A stretch of 8,549 bases of DNA from Lachnospiraceae bacterium (GTDB lineage Bacteria > Bacillota > Clostridia > Lachnospirales > Lachnospiraceae), in NCBI GenBank assembly GCA_004552595.1, contig SFNX01000095.1:1-8549 (forward strand). Direction: 5' to 3'. Below are positions 1 through 6,672 of the stretch, one piece after another (within the stretch, counting starts at the first letter, position 1; every line of letters begins with the position of its first letter). Both the position numbers and the translations under genes were made by a program. Under the pieces are notes generated by a model that was given only the letters and a program-made list of their open reading frames with translations, made no database searches and was not told where the DNA came from.

Positions 1-195
1 GAGACAAAGTGGGTTGAAGGAAGCAACTACTTTGATGTTAACTTTAAGATTGATGATAGAACGAACAGAATAGTAGTCATGGGTGCTCTTGATAATATAG
101 TAAAGGGGGCAGCAGGACAGGCTGTTCAGAATATGAATATAGTATTTGGATTTGATGAGGATATGGGGCTTAATCTTGTGCCTATGTTCCCATAA
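1..195 (+). CDS. argC: N-acetyl-gamma-glutamyl-phosphate reductase, C-terminal end (partial)
   Basis: This is the last 64 codons of ArgC, the cytoplasmic NADPH-dependent enzyme that reduces N-acetylglutamyl 5-phosphate to N-acetylglutamate semialdehyde, the third step of arginine synthesis. The gene is cut by the window start and reads in frame from base 1 to a TAA at 193-195. The clearest evidence is the segment near residues 36-48 of the fragment, ALDNIVKGAAGQAVQNMN, which is the conserved C-terminal block of the ArgC family, followed by the usual ending GLNLVPMFP. The catalytic cysteine and the NADP-binding domain are upstream and cannot be judged. The next gene begins within 5-17 bases, so this is the upstream part of one arg operon. 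Confidence 0.95.
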   Translation, partial: ETKWVEGSNYFDVNFKIDDRTNRIVVMGALDNIVKGAAGQAVQNMNIVFGFDEDMGLNLVPMFP

Positions 196-200
196 TCAGA

Positions 201-656
201 ATGGCGGGACAAATGATACGTGTAATGACAATTGATGATTATGATGGCGTAAATAAACTGTGGCACACAATTCACGGGTTTGCATTAAGAAGCATGGATG
301 ATTCAAGAGAAGGAGTTGAACGTTTTTTAAAAAGAAATCCTTCTACTTCGGTTGTTGCCATTGAAGATGATAAGATAGTAGGTGCAATTTTGTGCGGACA
401 CGACGGAAGAAGAGGGTGCCTTTATCATGTGTGCGTAGATCCGGACTACAGATTAAAGGGCATTGGAAAAGCAATGGTTGTGTATTGCATGAATGCACTT
501 AAGGAAGAGAAAATTAATAAGGTAAGTCTTATTGCATTTACCAAAAATGATATAGGAAACGCCTTCTGGAAACGCATCGGATGGACAAAGCGGGAAGATC
601 TTAATTATTATGATTTCACACTTAATGAGAGTAATATCGTGAAATTTAATGAATAA
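201..656 (+). CDS. GNAT-family N-acetyltransferase (YpeA-like), candidate N-acetylglutamate synthase
   Basis: This is a single-domain GNAT acetyltransferase of 151 residues that would transfer an acetyl group from acetyl-CoA to an amine. The acetyl-CoA pyrophosphate-binding loop is visible as R84-L-K-G-I-G-K90 (R-x-x-G-x-G), after the core strand HVCVDP. The segment G66-H-D-G-R-R-G72 before it recalls the YpeA type. The substrate is not shown by the sequence. Its place between argC and argB, 30 bases before argB, suggests that it acetylates glutamate to start or replenish the arginine pathway, which is inference. The start is uncertain. ATG 201 has no clear ribosome binding site. ATG 213 gives a protein beginning MIRVMTIDDY, closer to normal GNAT starts, but the GGGA before it is only 3 bases away. 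It could also be an acetyltransferase with an unrelated role. Confidence 0.88.
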   Translation: MAGQMIRVMTIDDYDGVNKLWHTIHGFALRSMDDSREGVERFLKRNPSTSVVAIEDDKIVGAILCGHDGRRGCLYHVCVDPDYRLKGIGKAMVVYCMNALKEEKINKVSLIAFTKNDIGNAFWKRIGWTKREDLNYYDFTLNESNIVKFNE

Positions 657-686
657 AGTAAGATAAATGGGAAAGAGGATAAAACA

Positions 687-1583
687 ATGGACGAAATTTA
701 CAAGGACAAATACTTACATAAGGCAGAAGTACTTATAGAAGCGCTTCCATATATTCAGAAATTCAACAGAAAAGTTATCGTTGTTAAGTATGGCGGATCT
801 GCAATGGCAGATGAAGAGCTTAAGCGCAATGTTATAAAGGACGTAACACTTCTTAAACTTGTAGGATTTAAGCCGATTGTCGTTCACGGCGGTGGAAAAG
901 ACATAAGCAACTGGGTAAAAAAAGTTGGGAAAGAAGCTCAGTTTATTAATGGATTAAGAGTAACCGATGATGAGACAATGGAAATTGCCGAAATGGTTCT
1001 TTCTAAGGTCAACAAGTCACTTGTTACAATGGTTGAAGAATTAGGCGTTCACGGAATCGGAATTTCAGGAAAGGACGGCGGACTTTTCAAGGTTGAGAAA
1101 AAATATTCTGACGGACAGGATATTGGTTATGTTGGAGAAATTACAAGCGTAAATACAAAAGTACTTGAAGACCTTTTGGAAAAGGATTTCCTTCCGATTG
1201 TAGCTCCGATAGGACTTGATGAAAATTTTGTTACGTATAACATTAATGCAGATGATGCAGCATGTGCAATAGCAAAGGCAATGGGAGCCGATAAGCTCGC
1301 ATTTTTAACTGATATTGAGGGCGTATATAAGGATCCGAAGGACCCTTCAACTTTCATTTCAAGACTTACTGTTTCAGAAGCCAATGAGATGGTTGAAAAG
1401 GGATACATTGGTGGTGGAATGCTTCCAAAGCTTAAAAACTGTACTGATGCAATCGAAGCAGGCGTTAACAGGGTTCATATTCTTGATGGTAGAAAGATGC
1501 ATTCACTTCTTCTTGAGGTATTTACAAATAAAGGTATCGGAACTATGTTCTTTGCTGACGATGAAAAGGAGAATTTGCCATGA
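687..1583 (+). CDS. argB: Acetylglutamate kinase, arginine-sensitive type
   Basis: ArgB phosphorylates N-acetylglutamate with ATP, usually the controlled step of arginine synthesis, in the cytoplasm. The 298-residue length fits the family. Visible motifs are VVKYGGS with K34, HGGG at 67-70, FINGLRVTDDETM at 86-98, GISGKDG at 125-131, INADDAACA with D189, and GGGMLPK with K248; the two lysines and the aspartate match catalytic residues. The N-terminal helix KAEVLIEALPYIQKF (12-26) and the C-terminal block HILDGRKMHSLLLEVFT (264-280) are hallmarks of hexameric, arginine-inhibited kinases, so feedback inhibition is expected. After HGGG the usual Pro-Glu/Ala is Lys-Asp (HGGGKDI). AGAGG at 674-678 sits 8 bases before the ATG. 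The stop overlaps the argD start (ATGA). Confidence 0.97.
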   Translation: MDEIYKDKYLHKAEVLIEALPYIQKFNRKVIVVKYGGSAMADEELKRNVIKDVTLLKLVGFKPIVVHGGGKDISNWVKKVGKEAQFINGLRVTDDETMEIAEMVLSKVNKSLVTMVEELGVHGIGISGKDGGLFKVEKKYSDGQDIGYVGEITSVNTKVLEDLLEKDFLPIVAPIGLDENFVTYNINADDAACAIAKAMGADKLAFLTDIEGVYKDPKDPSTFISRLTVSEANEMVEKGYIGGGMLPKLKNCTDAIEAGVNRVHILDGRKMHSLLLEVFTNKGIGTMFFADDEKENLP

Positions 1584-2773
1584 GTATGCAAGCAATCATA
1601 GATGAAGGTGAGAAATATCTTTTACATGCATATAATAGGAATAATGTGGTTTTTGACAGAGGGCAGGGCGTATACCTATATGATATTGATGGGAAAAAGT
1701 ACCTCGATTTCTGTGCGGGAATCGCTGTATTTGCACTAGGGTATGCTAACAAAGAATATAACGATGCTATTAAGGGGCAAATTGACAAGCTTTTGCATAC
1801 GTCTAATCTTTTTTATTCAGAGCCTACAGTAAAGGCAGCTAAAACAATTGTTGAGGCGACAGGACTTAACAGTGTATTTTTCACAAACTCCGGCGCGGAA
1901 GCAATTGAAGGGGCAATTAAGGCGGCAAAGAAATATGCTTATAATAAGAATAAATCAGCAAAACATGAGATAATTGCTTTTGAACATTCCTTCCACGGAC
2001 GTACTTTAGGTGCTTTATCGGTTACAGGTAACATTAAATATCGTGAGCCGTTTTTAAATGATAACGTATCTGTTAAGTTTGCAAATTATAATGATATTGA
2101 TTCGGTGAAGGCTTTATTAAACGATAAAACCTGTGCTATCATTTTGGAAACAGTGCAGGGTGAGGGTGGAATATATCCGGCTTCAGAAAGCTTTATTAAG
2201 GAAATCAGGGAAATATGTGATAAAAACGATATCGCTATGATTCTTGATGAGATTCAGTGTGGCATGGGCCGAAGTGGCAAAATGTTTGCATATGAGCATT
2301 ATGGAGTAAAGCCTGATATTGTCACACTTGCCAAAGCACTTGGATGTGGCGTTCCAATCGGTGCTTTTGTATTAAATGAAAAATATTCCAAGAATTCATT
2401 AGTTCCCGGTGACCATGGAACAACATATGGAGGAAATCCATTTGTTACAGCTGCAGTGAATGAAGTGTTTAACCAGTTTAAGAAGCGTAACATTCTTGAA
2501 AATGTGAATGAGGTATCAGTATATCTTGAGACAAAGCTTGATGAACTTGTAAAAGAGTACGACTTTTTATTGCTTCGTCGCGGAAAGGGATTAATGCAAG
2601 GGCTTGTTTTTGACACAGATAAAAAAACACCGGCAGAGGTTTCTAAAAAGGCGTTGGAAAATGGGCTTGTAATAATAACTGCGGGAAGCAATGTGTTAAG
2701 ATTTCTACCACCGCTTATTATTACAAAAGAAGATGTAGATGAAATGATTGTGAAATTAAGGGCATCATTTTAA
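1580..2773 (+). CDS. argD: Acetylornithine aminotransferase
   Basis: ArgD is a PLP-dependent class III aminotransferase that converts N-acetylglutamate semialdehyde plus glutamate to N2-acetylornithine and 2-oxoglutarate. The 397 residues match the usual length. Visible are TNSGAEAIEGAIKAA (102-116) for phosphate binding, FHGRTLGALSVTG (138-150), ILDEIQCGMGRSG with D223 contacting the PLP ring nitrogen, TLAKALG with the Schiff-base lysine K252, and GDHGTTYGGNPF (277-288). All key residues are present. AAAGGAG at 1565-1571 lies 8 bases before the ATG, which overlaps the argB stop by four bases, so the two are translationally coupled. Related ornithine and succinylornithine aminotransferases share these motifs; the arg context decides the name. 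Confidence 0.96.
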   Translation: MSMQAIIDEGEKYLLHAYNRNNVVFDRGQGVYLYDIDGKKYLDFCAGIAVFALGYANKEYNDAIKGQIDKLLHTSNLFYSEPTVKAAKTIVEATGLNSVFFTNSGAEAIEGAIKAAKKYAYNKNKSAKHEIIAFEHSFHGRTLGALSVTGNIKYREPFLNDNVSVKFANYNDIDSVKALLNDKTCAIILETVQGEGGIYPASESFIKEIREICDKNDIAMILDEIQCGMGRSGKMFAYEHYGVKPDIVTLAKALGCGVPIGAFVLNEKYSKNSLVPGDHGTTYGGNPFVTAAVNEVFNQFKKRNILENVNEVSVYLETKLDELVKEYDFLLLRRGKGLMQGLVFDTDKKTPAEVSKKALENGLVIITAGSNVLRFLPPLIITKEDVDEMIVKLRASF

Positions 2774-4326
2774 TGAACAGAAGAATTACAAGCATAATTT
2801 TATTATTAATTCTTATGGGAGGGCTGGTTAAGTATGCCTTCGTTGATTTTGATGCTGAAAAGAGTGATTCGACAATAGCACAGAAAATCATTCAGAAAGA
2901 AGAAGTTCCTGATAATACTCTTATTTTATGGTATACAGACAGTTCGCTTGAAGAATATATAGCCGATGTGGCACTTGCATATAAGCAGGAGACCGGGATG
3001 GAAGTAGTTGCAGAGCTTGTTGACGGTATTGATTATCTTGAAAGTATTAATTTTGCTTCAGTTAATGAATCAAGTACTAAGCCGGCTCCCGATTTATATA
3101 TTACTACGCATGATAATCTTATGAAGGCGTATCTTGCGGGGCTTGCGGTGCCGATTATTGATTCTGAGGAAAAGGTTTGCGAGAACAATTTCCCTGAAAC
3201 GGCATTACATGCTATTTCGTGTGACGGTAAATATGTTGCATATCCTTTATATTATGAGACGAACTTTTTCTTATATAACAAGACTTACATGGCATCAATA
3301 GCGCAGGGACGTATGGAAGCTGAAAATGATAAAGCTGAAGGTGAGATTGCGCAGGCAGAGGCTGATGAGAATAAAGAAGCACTTAAGGAAGAAGCCGCTG
3401 ATACAGTAGAGACTGAGACAGATATTCAAGAAGAAGCAGTTATTGAAGAAGAACCGTATGGAGATGAGGAAGTTGTTGCAGACCCGGAAGTTCTTGAAAG
3501 ACTTGCGACAATGATTCCTTCTACTATCGATGATATTACGACATTTGCTAATAACTACGAAGCACCGGATACTGTCGAAGCCGTATTTAAGTGGGATGTA
3601 ACAGATATTTTCTACAATTATTTCTTTGTAGGAAATTACCTTGAAGTCGGTGGAGAAGACGGCGATAATAATGCCATTTTTAACCTGTATAACCAGCAGG
3701 CGGTTGAAGGACTTAAAGTATATCAGAATATGGACAAGTACTTCACAATGGAAGACAACGATAACTACGAGAGTATTCTTAAGCAGTTTATTGAAGGAAA
3801 GCTTGTTTTCACAATTGCAACAACAGATGCTTTCGCCAAGATTCAGGAAGCCCAGATGGATGGGACTTTCAAGTATGAATATGGTGTTGCTATCATTCCT
3901 GATATGAGCAATGTCCTTCGTGCAAGAGGATTATCGGTTACCGATGCTGTCGCAATTAACGGCTATTCAGAGAAAAAAGAGGCCGCTAATTTATTTGCAA
4001 CCAGATTATGTTTTGACAGCGCAGATTCACTTTATCTTAAATCCGGTAAGTTAGCGTGCAAGCGTGACGTGCCGTATGAAAACACTGAAATCAATAATGT
4101 AATGACCGAATATCAGAAATCAATGCCGCTTCCAAAAATGATAGAGACATCGAATTTCTGGCTTCAGCTTGAAATAGCCTTTTCAAAAGTATATTCAGGG
4201 GAAGACCCTGAAAAGGTTCTAAGGGATTTGGCAGATACCATGGGTGGACAGATTGAAGAGATAACCTATTCAATTCCTGTTCAAGAAAGTATCGGTGCAG
4301 GCGTTCAAACTTTTTTCACAAAGTAA
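2773..4326 (+). CDS. Membrane-anchored extracellular solute-binding-like protein with acidic insertion
   Basis: The 517-residue protein resembles family 1 (MalE-like) solute-binding proteins of ABC transporters. After an N-terminal hydrophobic segment (7-24) it has TLILWYTDSS (49-58), APDLYITTHDNLMKAYLAG (105-123), YVAYPLYYETNFFLYNK (154-170), the family's P.T.DDI-like element at 249-255, and IEGKLVFTIATTDAF (340-354). No lipobox cysteine follows the hydrophobic segment, so it probably stays as a signal anchor or is cleaved, rather than being a lipoprotein. Residues about 178-238 form a Glu/Ala/Asp-rich low-complexity insertion inside the domain. The start overlaps the argD stop by one base (TAATG), with AAGGG at 2758-2762. 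No permease or ATPase gene is nearby, so transport is unproven; it may be an orphan binding protein. The ligand is unknown. Confidence 0.8.
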   Translation: MNRRITSIILLLILMGGLVKYAFVDFDAEKSDSTIAQKIIQKEEVPDNTLILWYTDSSLEEYIADVALAYKQETGMEVVAELVDGIDYLESINFASVNESSTKPAPDLYITTHDNLMKAYLAGLAVPIIDSEEKVCENNFPETALHAISCDGKYVAYPLYYETNFFLYNKTYMASIAQGRMEAENDKAEGEIAQAEADENKEALKEEAADTVETETDIQEEAVIEEEPYGDEEVVADPEVLERLATMIPSTIDDITTFANNYEAPDTVEAVFKWDVTDIFYNYFFVGNYLEVGGEDGDNNAIFNLYNQQAVEGLKVYQNMDKYFTMEDNDNYESILKQFIEGKLVFTIATTDAFAKIQEAQMDGTFKYEYGVAIIPDMSNVLRARGLSVTDAVAINGYSEKKEAANLFATRLCFDSADSLYLKSGKLACKRDVPYENTEINNVMTEYQKSMPLPKMIETSNFWLQLEIAFSKVYSGEDPEKVLRDLADTMGGQIEEITYSIPVQESIGAGVQTFFTK

Positions 4327-4341
4327 ACATATTTTTATAAT
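4313..4341 (+). promoter_or_regulatory. Probable sigma-A promoter for the htrA-type gene
   Basis: TTTTCA at 4313-4318 (four of six matches to TTGACA) is followed after exactly 17 bases by a perfect TATAAT at 4336-4341. Transcription would begin near 4348, giving a leader of about 90 bases before the protease start. The -35 box lies within the last codons of the solute-binding gene. The region is AT-rich, so chance matches are possible. Confidence 0.4.
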
Positions 4342-4357
4342 ATCTTCTGAATATTAT
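4337..4357 (+). repeat. Short AT-only inverted repeat overlapping the -10 box
   Basis: ATAATAT (4337-4343) and ATATTAT (4351-4357) are perfect inverted arms around a 7-base loop. The stem has no G-C pairs and no T-run follows, so it is not a convincing terminator. Because it overlaps the predicted -10 box it could be an operator or chance AT-rich symmetry. Confidence 0.25.
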
Positions 4358-4425
4358 GAATGCGTAATATGAAATAGTTGATTGGAATACTAATCGATTT
4401 AGTTTTCAAGTAATCATAATAAAAA

Positions 4426-4430
4426 GGGAG
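4426..4430 (+). promoter_or_regulatory. Ribosome binding site deciding the htrA-type start
   Basis: GGGAG lies 9 bases before ATG 4440. Other possible starts are less likely: ATG 4433 is only 2 bases from the site and reads just four codons (M-S-D-E) before a stop, and GTG 4437 is in frame but adds only one residue at tighter spacing. Confidence 0.6.
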
Positions 4431-4439
4431 AGATGAGTG

Positions 4440-5936
4440 ATGAGTGAATTAAATAACAATGAATTTGAAAATGTGACAAATAATTCGTCACAGAAAAAGA
4501 AAAAAGAAAAAAAGTCAAACGGTGTAGGCAAATTCTTTTTCACAGTATTACTTGGTCTTTCATTTGGTCTTTGTGCCGCACTGGCATTTGCCGGAGCCAA
4601 CAGCGTGATTAAAAGACATGAGGCTAAGGTGGCTGAAGAATCACAATCAGAAGAAATAATTGAAAAGAATGACGAGGGTACTGAAAAAGCCGTAGAAAAA
4701 AATGTTGAAGAGGTTGCACCAAAAGCACCTGAAGAAGAAAAAGTTCAATACGACTTTAGCTTAAACAAAGTAAACAGCGGACTTAGCGTTCAGGAAGTTG
4801 CTAAAGAAGCAATGCCTTCAATTGTAGCAATTACTAATAAAAGCATTCAGGAATTAAGAAGCTTTTACAGCATGGAGATACAGGAATATGAGTCAGAATC
4901 GGCAGGTTCAGGTATCATCGTAGGTAAGAATGACAAGGAACTTCTTATCGTTACGAATGCCCATGTTGTTGCAGATGCGGATACTCTTTCCGTATGCTTC
5001 ATTGATGGTGAGGCATATGAGGCAGTAGTTAAAGGAACAGATACGGATAACGACCTTGCGGTTATAGCAGTTGATTTAAGCAACATTTCGGGCAGCACCC
5101 TTGATGAAGTAAAGATTGCCACAATGGGTGATTCAGAAAAGCTTGAAATAGGTGAGCAGGTTGTTGCAATCGGAAATGCGATGGGATACGGACAGTCCGT
5201 TACTACAGGTATTGTATCTGCACTTAACAGGACGATTGACGGAAGTGATGACGGACAGTCATTTATTCAGACTGATGCTGCAATTAACCCGGGTAATTCA
5301 GGTGGCGCGCTCCTTAACATGGAAGGTGAGGTAGTCGGCATTAATTCTGCTAAGCTTGCCAATACCAAGATTGAAGGAATGGGATATGCAATCCCTACAA
5401 GTGCAGCCGATGAAATAGTTGACGGACTCATGAATCTTGCCACAAGAACGAAGGTTGATCCTAACGAAGCAGGATATCTTGGAATTGCAGGATTTTCGGT
5501 AACTAACGAAGTGGCAGAAGCATACAATATTCCTAAGGGAATTTATGTATCAGAGACAACTGAGGGAATGGCAGCAGAAAAGGCCGGAATCAAGCAGGGC
5601 GATGTTATCATTAAATTCGACGGAATGGGAATGGACAGCATTAACAAGCTTAAGGACAGACTAAACTATTACAAAGCCGGCGAGACAGTAGATGTTGTCA
5701 TTGCAAGAGCTAATGACGGTACATACGAGGAAAAGACTGTTTCCGTTACTCTTGATTCAAGGGAAGGAACTGAACTTGATGAGAGTAAAGAGGCTTCAGA
5801 GAAGCCATCTGATGAAGATAGACAACAGGAAAAACAGGGTGAGGAAGACGGACAAAGAAGCGGTGAATTCAACATCGGTGGAAGTACGTTCAGATACTCG
5901 GTTCCTGACAATTTCTTCAATTTCTTTGAGAGATAA
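4440..5936 (+). CDS. HtrA/DegP-family trypsin-like serine protease with PDZ domain, membrane-anchored
   Basis: This S1C-family protease should degrade or refold misfolded exported proteins at the outer face of the membrane. It has 498 residues. A Lys-rich cytoplasmic stretch (about 18-26) precedes one membrane segment (about 32-56). An acidic stalk (about 65-103) leads to the protease domain. The triad is intact: H175 in TNAHVV, D205 in TDNDLAV and S287 in NPGNSGGAL. One PDZ domain covers about 346-440 (YLGIAGF ... GIKQGDVIIKFDG). After it comes a charged linker (about 441-475) and a tail ending in an aromatic-rich stretch, FRYSVPDNFFNFFER, which is not part of the standard family. Its own promoter is predicted at 4313-4341. 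Among HtrA, HtrB and YyxA-type names the sequence does not choose. Confidence 0.95.
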   Translation: MSELNNNEFENVTNNSSQKKKKEKKSNGVGKFFFTVLLGLSFGLCAALAFAGANSVIKRHEAKVAEESQSEEIIEKNDEGTEKAVEKNVEEVAPKAPEEEKVQYDFSLNKVNSGLSVQEVAKEAMPSIVAITNKSIQELRSFYSMEIQEYESESAGSGIIVGKNDKELLIVTNAHVVADADTLSVCFIDGEAYEAVVKGTDTDNDLAVIAVDLSNISGSTLDEVKIATMGDSEKLEIGEQVVAIGNAMGYGQSVTTGIVSALNRTIDGSDDGQSFIQTDAAINPGNSGGALLNMEGEVVGINSAKLANTKIEGMGYAIPTSAADEIVDGLMNLATRTKVDPNEAGYLGIAGFSVTNEVAEAYNIPKGIYVSETTEGMAAEKAGIKQGDVIIKFDGMGMDSINKLKDRLNYYKAGETVDVVIARANDGTYEEKTVSVTLDSREGTELDESKEASEKPSDEDRQQEKQGEEDGQRSGEFNIGGSTFRYSVPDNFFNFFER

Positions 5937-5963
5937 TTGTGTCGATAACGGAATAAGTGATGG

Positions 5964-6004
5964 CCGTCAATAATTGACAGTAATTTATAATTAATAAATA
6001 AAAT
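5964..6004 (+). promoter_or_regulatory. Possible promoter region for comEA-comEC
   Basis: The 108-base gap before comEA contains a perfect TTGACA (5974-5979), with a TAAAAT 19 bases further on (5999-6004), and separately a perfect TATAAT (5986-5991), with a poor -35 CCGTCA 16 bases upstream. Neither pair is ideal. A small perfect inverted repeat GTCAA-TAA-TTGAC (5966-5978) overlaps the TTGACA. No G-C-rich hairpin with a T-run follows the protease gene, so read-through from it is also possible. Confidence 0.3.
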
Positions 6005-6044
6005 TAAAATAGTCTGCGCATTGGGTCGGAAAGTAGGCTATTTA

Positions 6045-6407
6045 ATGAAAAAAATAATATTTGTGATTTTATGCATGCTTATGTGTGTATGCCAGGGCTG
6101 TAGCGATGAAGAGGTAATGGAAATTATTTCTGAAGAAGCAGATAAGGAAGAAAACGCTGATGATTCCATAGAAGAGGCTTCGGACGCTTTGGCAGATAAT
6201 ACTGAAAAGACTGAGAACATTGAAACAAATGATTCTCAGTCTTTTGTTGTTTATGTTTCAGGATATGTTAATAATCCGGGAGTATATGAGTTATCAGCAG
6301 GAAGCAGGGTGATTGATGCAATTGACGCAGCCGGTGGCTACTCAAAAGAAGCGTATGATAATTATCTGAATCTTGCAAGTCTCATTTCAGACGGACAGAT
6401 GATCTAG
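6045..6407 (+). CDS. comEA: ComEA-type competence protein, N-terminal SLBB part (interrupted by frameshift)
   Basis: ComEA is the membrane-bound DNA receptor that passes incoming DNA to the ComEC channel. This 120-residue reading frame has a signal sequence (4-18) ending in Q-G-C19, a weak lipobox, so it may be a lipoprotein. An acidic linker follows (21-63), then a SLBB domain (67-118: FVVYVSGYVNNPGVYEL, AIDAAGGYS, YLNLASLISDGQ). It stops at TAG 6405-6407, just where ComEA proteins normally continue to a linker and the DNA-binding domain. That remainder is present directly downstream in another frame. ATG 6045 is chosen over the in-frame TTG at 6021 because it directly starts the signal sequence; the site before it (TAGG, 6034-6037) is weak. 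Restoring one base would give a protein of about 213 residues. Confidence 0.85.
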   Translation: MKKIIFVILCMLMCVCQGCSDEEVMEIISEEADKEENADDSIEEASDALADNTEKTENIETNDSQSFVVYVSGYVNNPGVYELSAGSRVIDAIDAAGGYSKEAYDNYLNLASLISDGQMI

Positions 6408-6412
6408 CTTCA

Positions 6413-6490
6413 GGTGCTGACGGTAGTGGTGCCGGTGGAGTCACTGGCGGTAATGGAGGTGGTAACGGTGGTAACAGCAGTGATAGTGGT
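6413..6490 (+). repeat. GGT/GGN-rich low-complexity tract encoding a glycine linker
   Basis: These 26 codons are half glycine, mostly GGT, mixed with Asn, Ser, Asp and Ala. They form the flexible spacer between the SLBB and helix-hairpin-helix domains of ComEA. The triplet repetition makes this area prone to replication slippage, and the comEA frame break lies directly before it. Confidence 0.6.
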
Positions 6491-6660
6491 ACGTTAGTTA
6501 ACATAAATCAAGCCTCAAAGGAAGAACTAATGACTTTACCGGGGATTGGCGAATCAAAGGCCGATAAAATAATTGCATACAGGGAAGCAAATGGACGCTT
6601 CAATTCCCCTGAAGGAATAATGGAAATAAGCGGAATTAAGGATGGACTTTACAATAAAAT

Positions 6661-6666
6661 AAAGGA
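6661..6666 (+). promoter_or_regulatory. Ribosome binding site for comEC inside the end of comEA
   Basis: AAAGGA lies 6 bases before ATG 6673, within the last codons of the comEA C-terminal part. It fixes the comEC start and points to translational coupling with comEA. The two frames overlap by 13 bases. Confidence 0.6.
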
Positions 6667-6672
6667 CAAAAT

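Noticed and set aside
1127..1408. Open minus-strand frame within argB (93 codons)
   Set aside because: It lies wholly inside the strongly supported argB gene, has Ser-rich composition typical of a shadow frame, and shows no recognisable domain.
4345..4362. Possible ArgR operator (TGAAT repeats) after the arg operon
   Set aside because: The two TGAAT copies are direct rather than inverted, and the site precedes a protease gene rather than an arg gene.
5669..5920. Minus-strand frame opposite the protease PDZ domain and tail
   Set aside because: Ser/Pro/Leu-rich shadow composition, no ribosome binding site of note, and it opposes a clear conserved gene.
5966..5978. GTCAA-TAA-TTGAC as a terminator after the protease gene
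   Set aside because: The stem is only 5 base pairs, the loop is 3 bases and no T-run follows.
6396..6407. Programmed -1 frameshift in comEA
   Set aside because: The codons before the stop do not form an X-XXY-YYZ slippery heptamer, and re-pairing of AUG/AUC codons one base back is poor.
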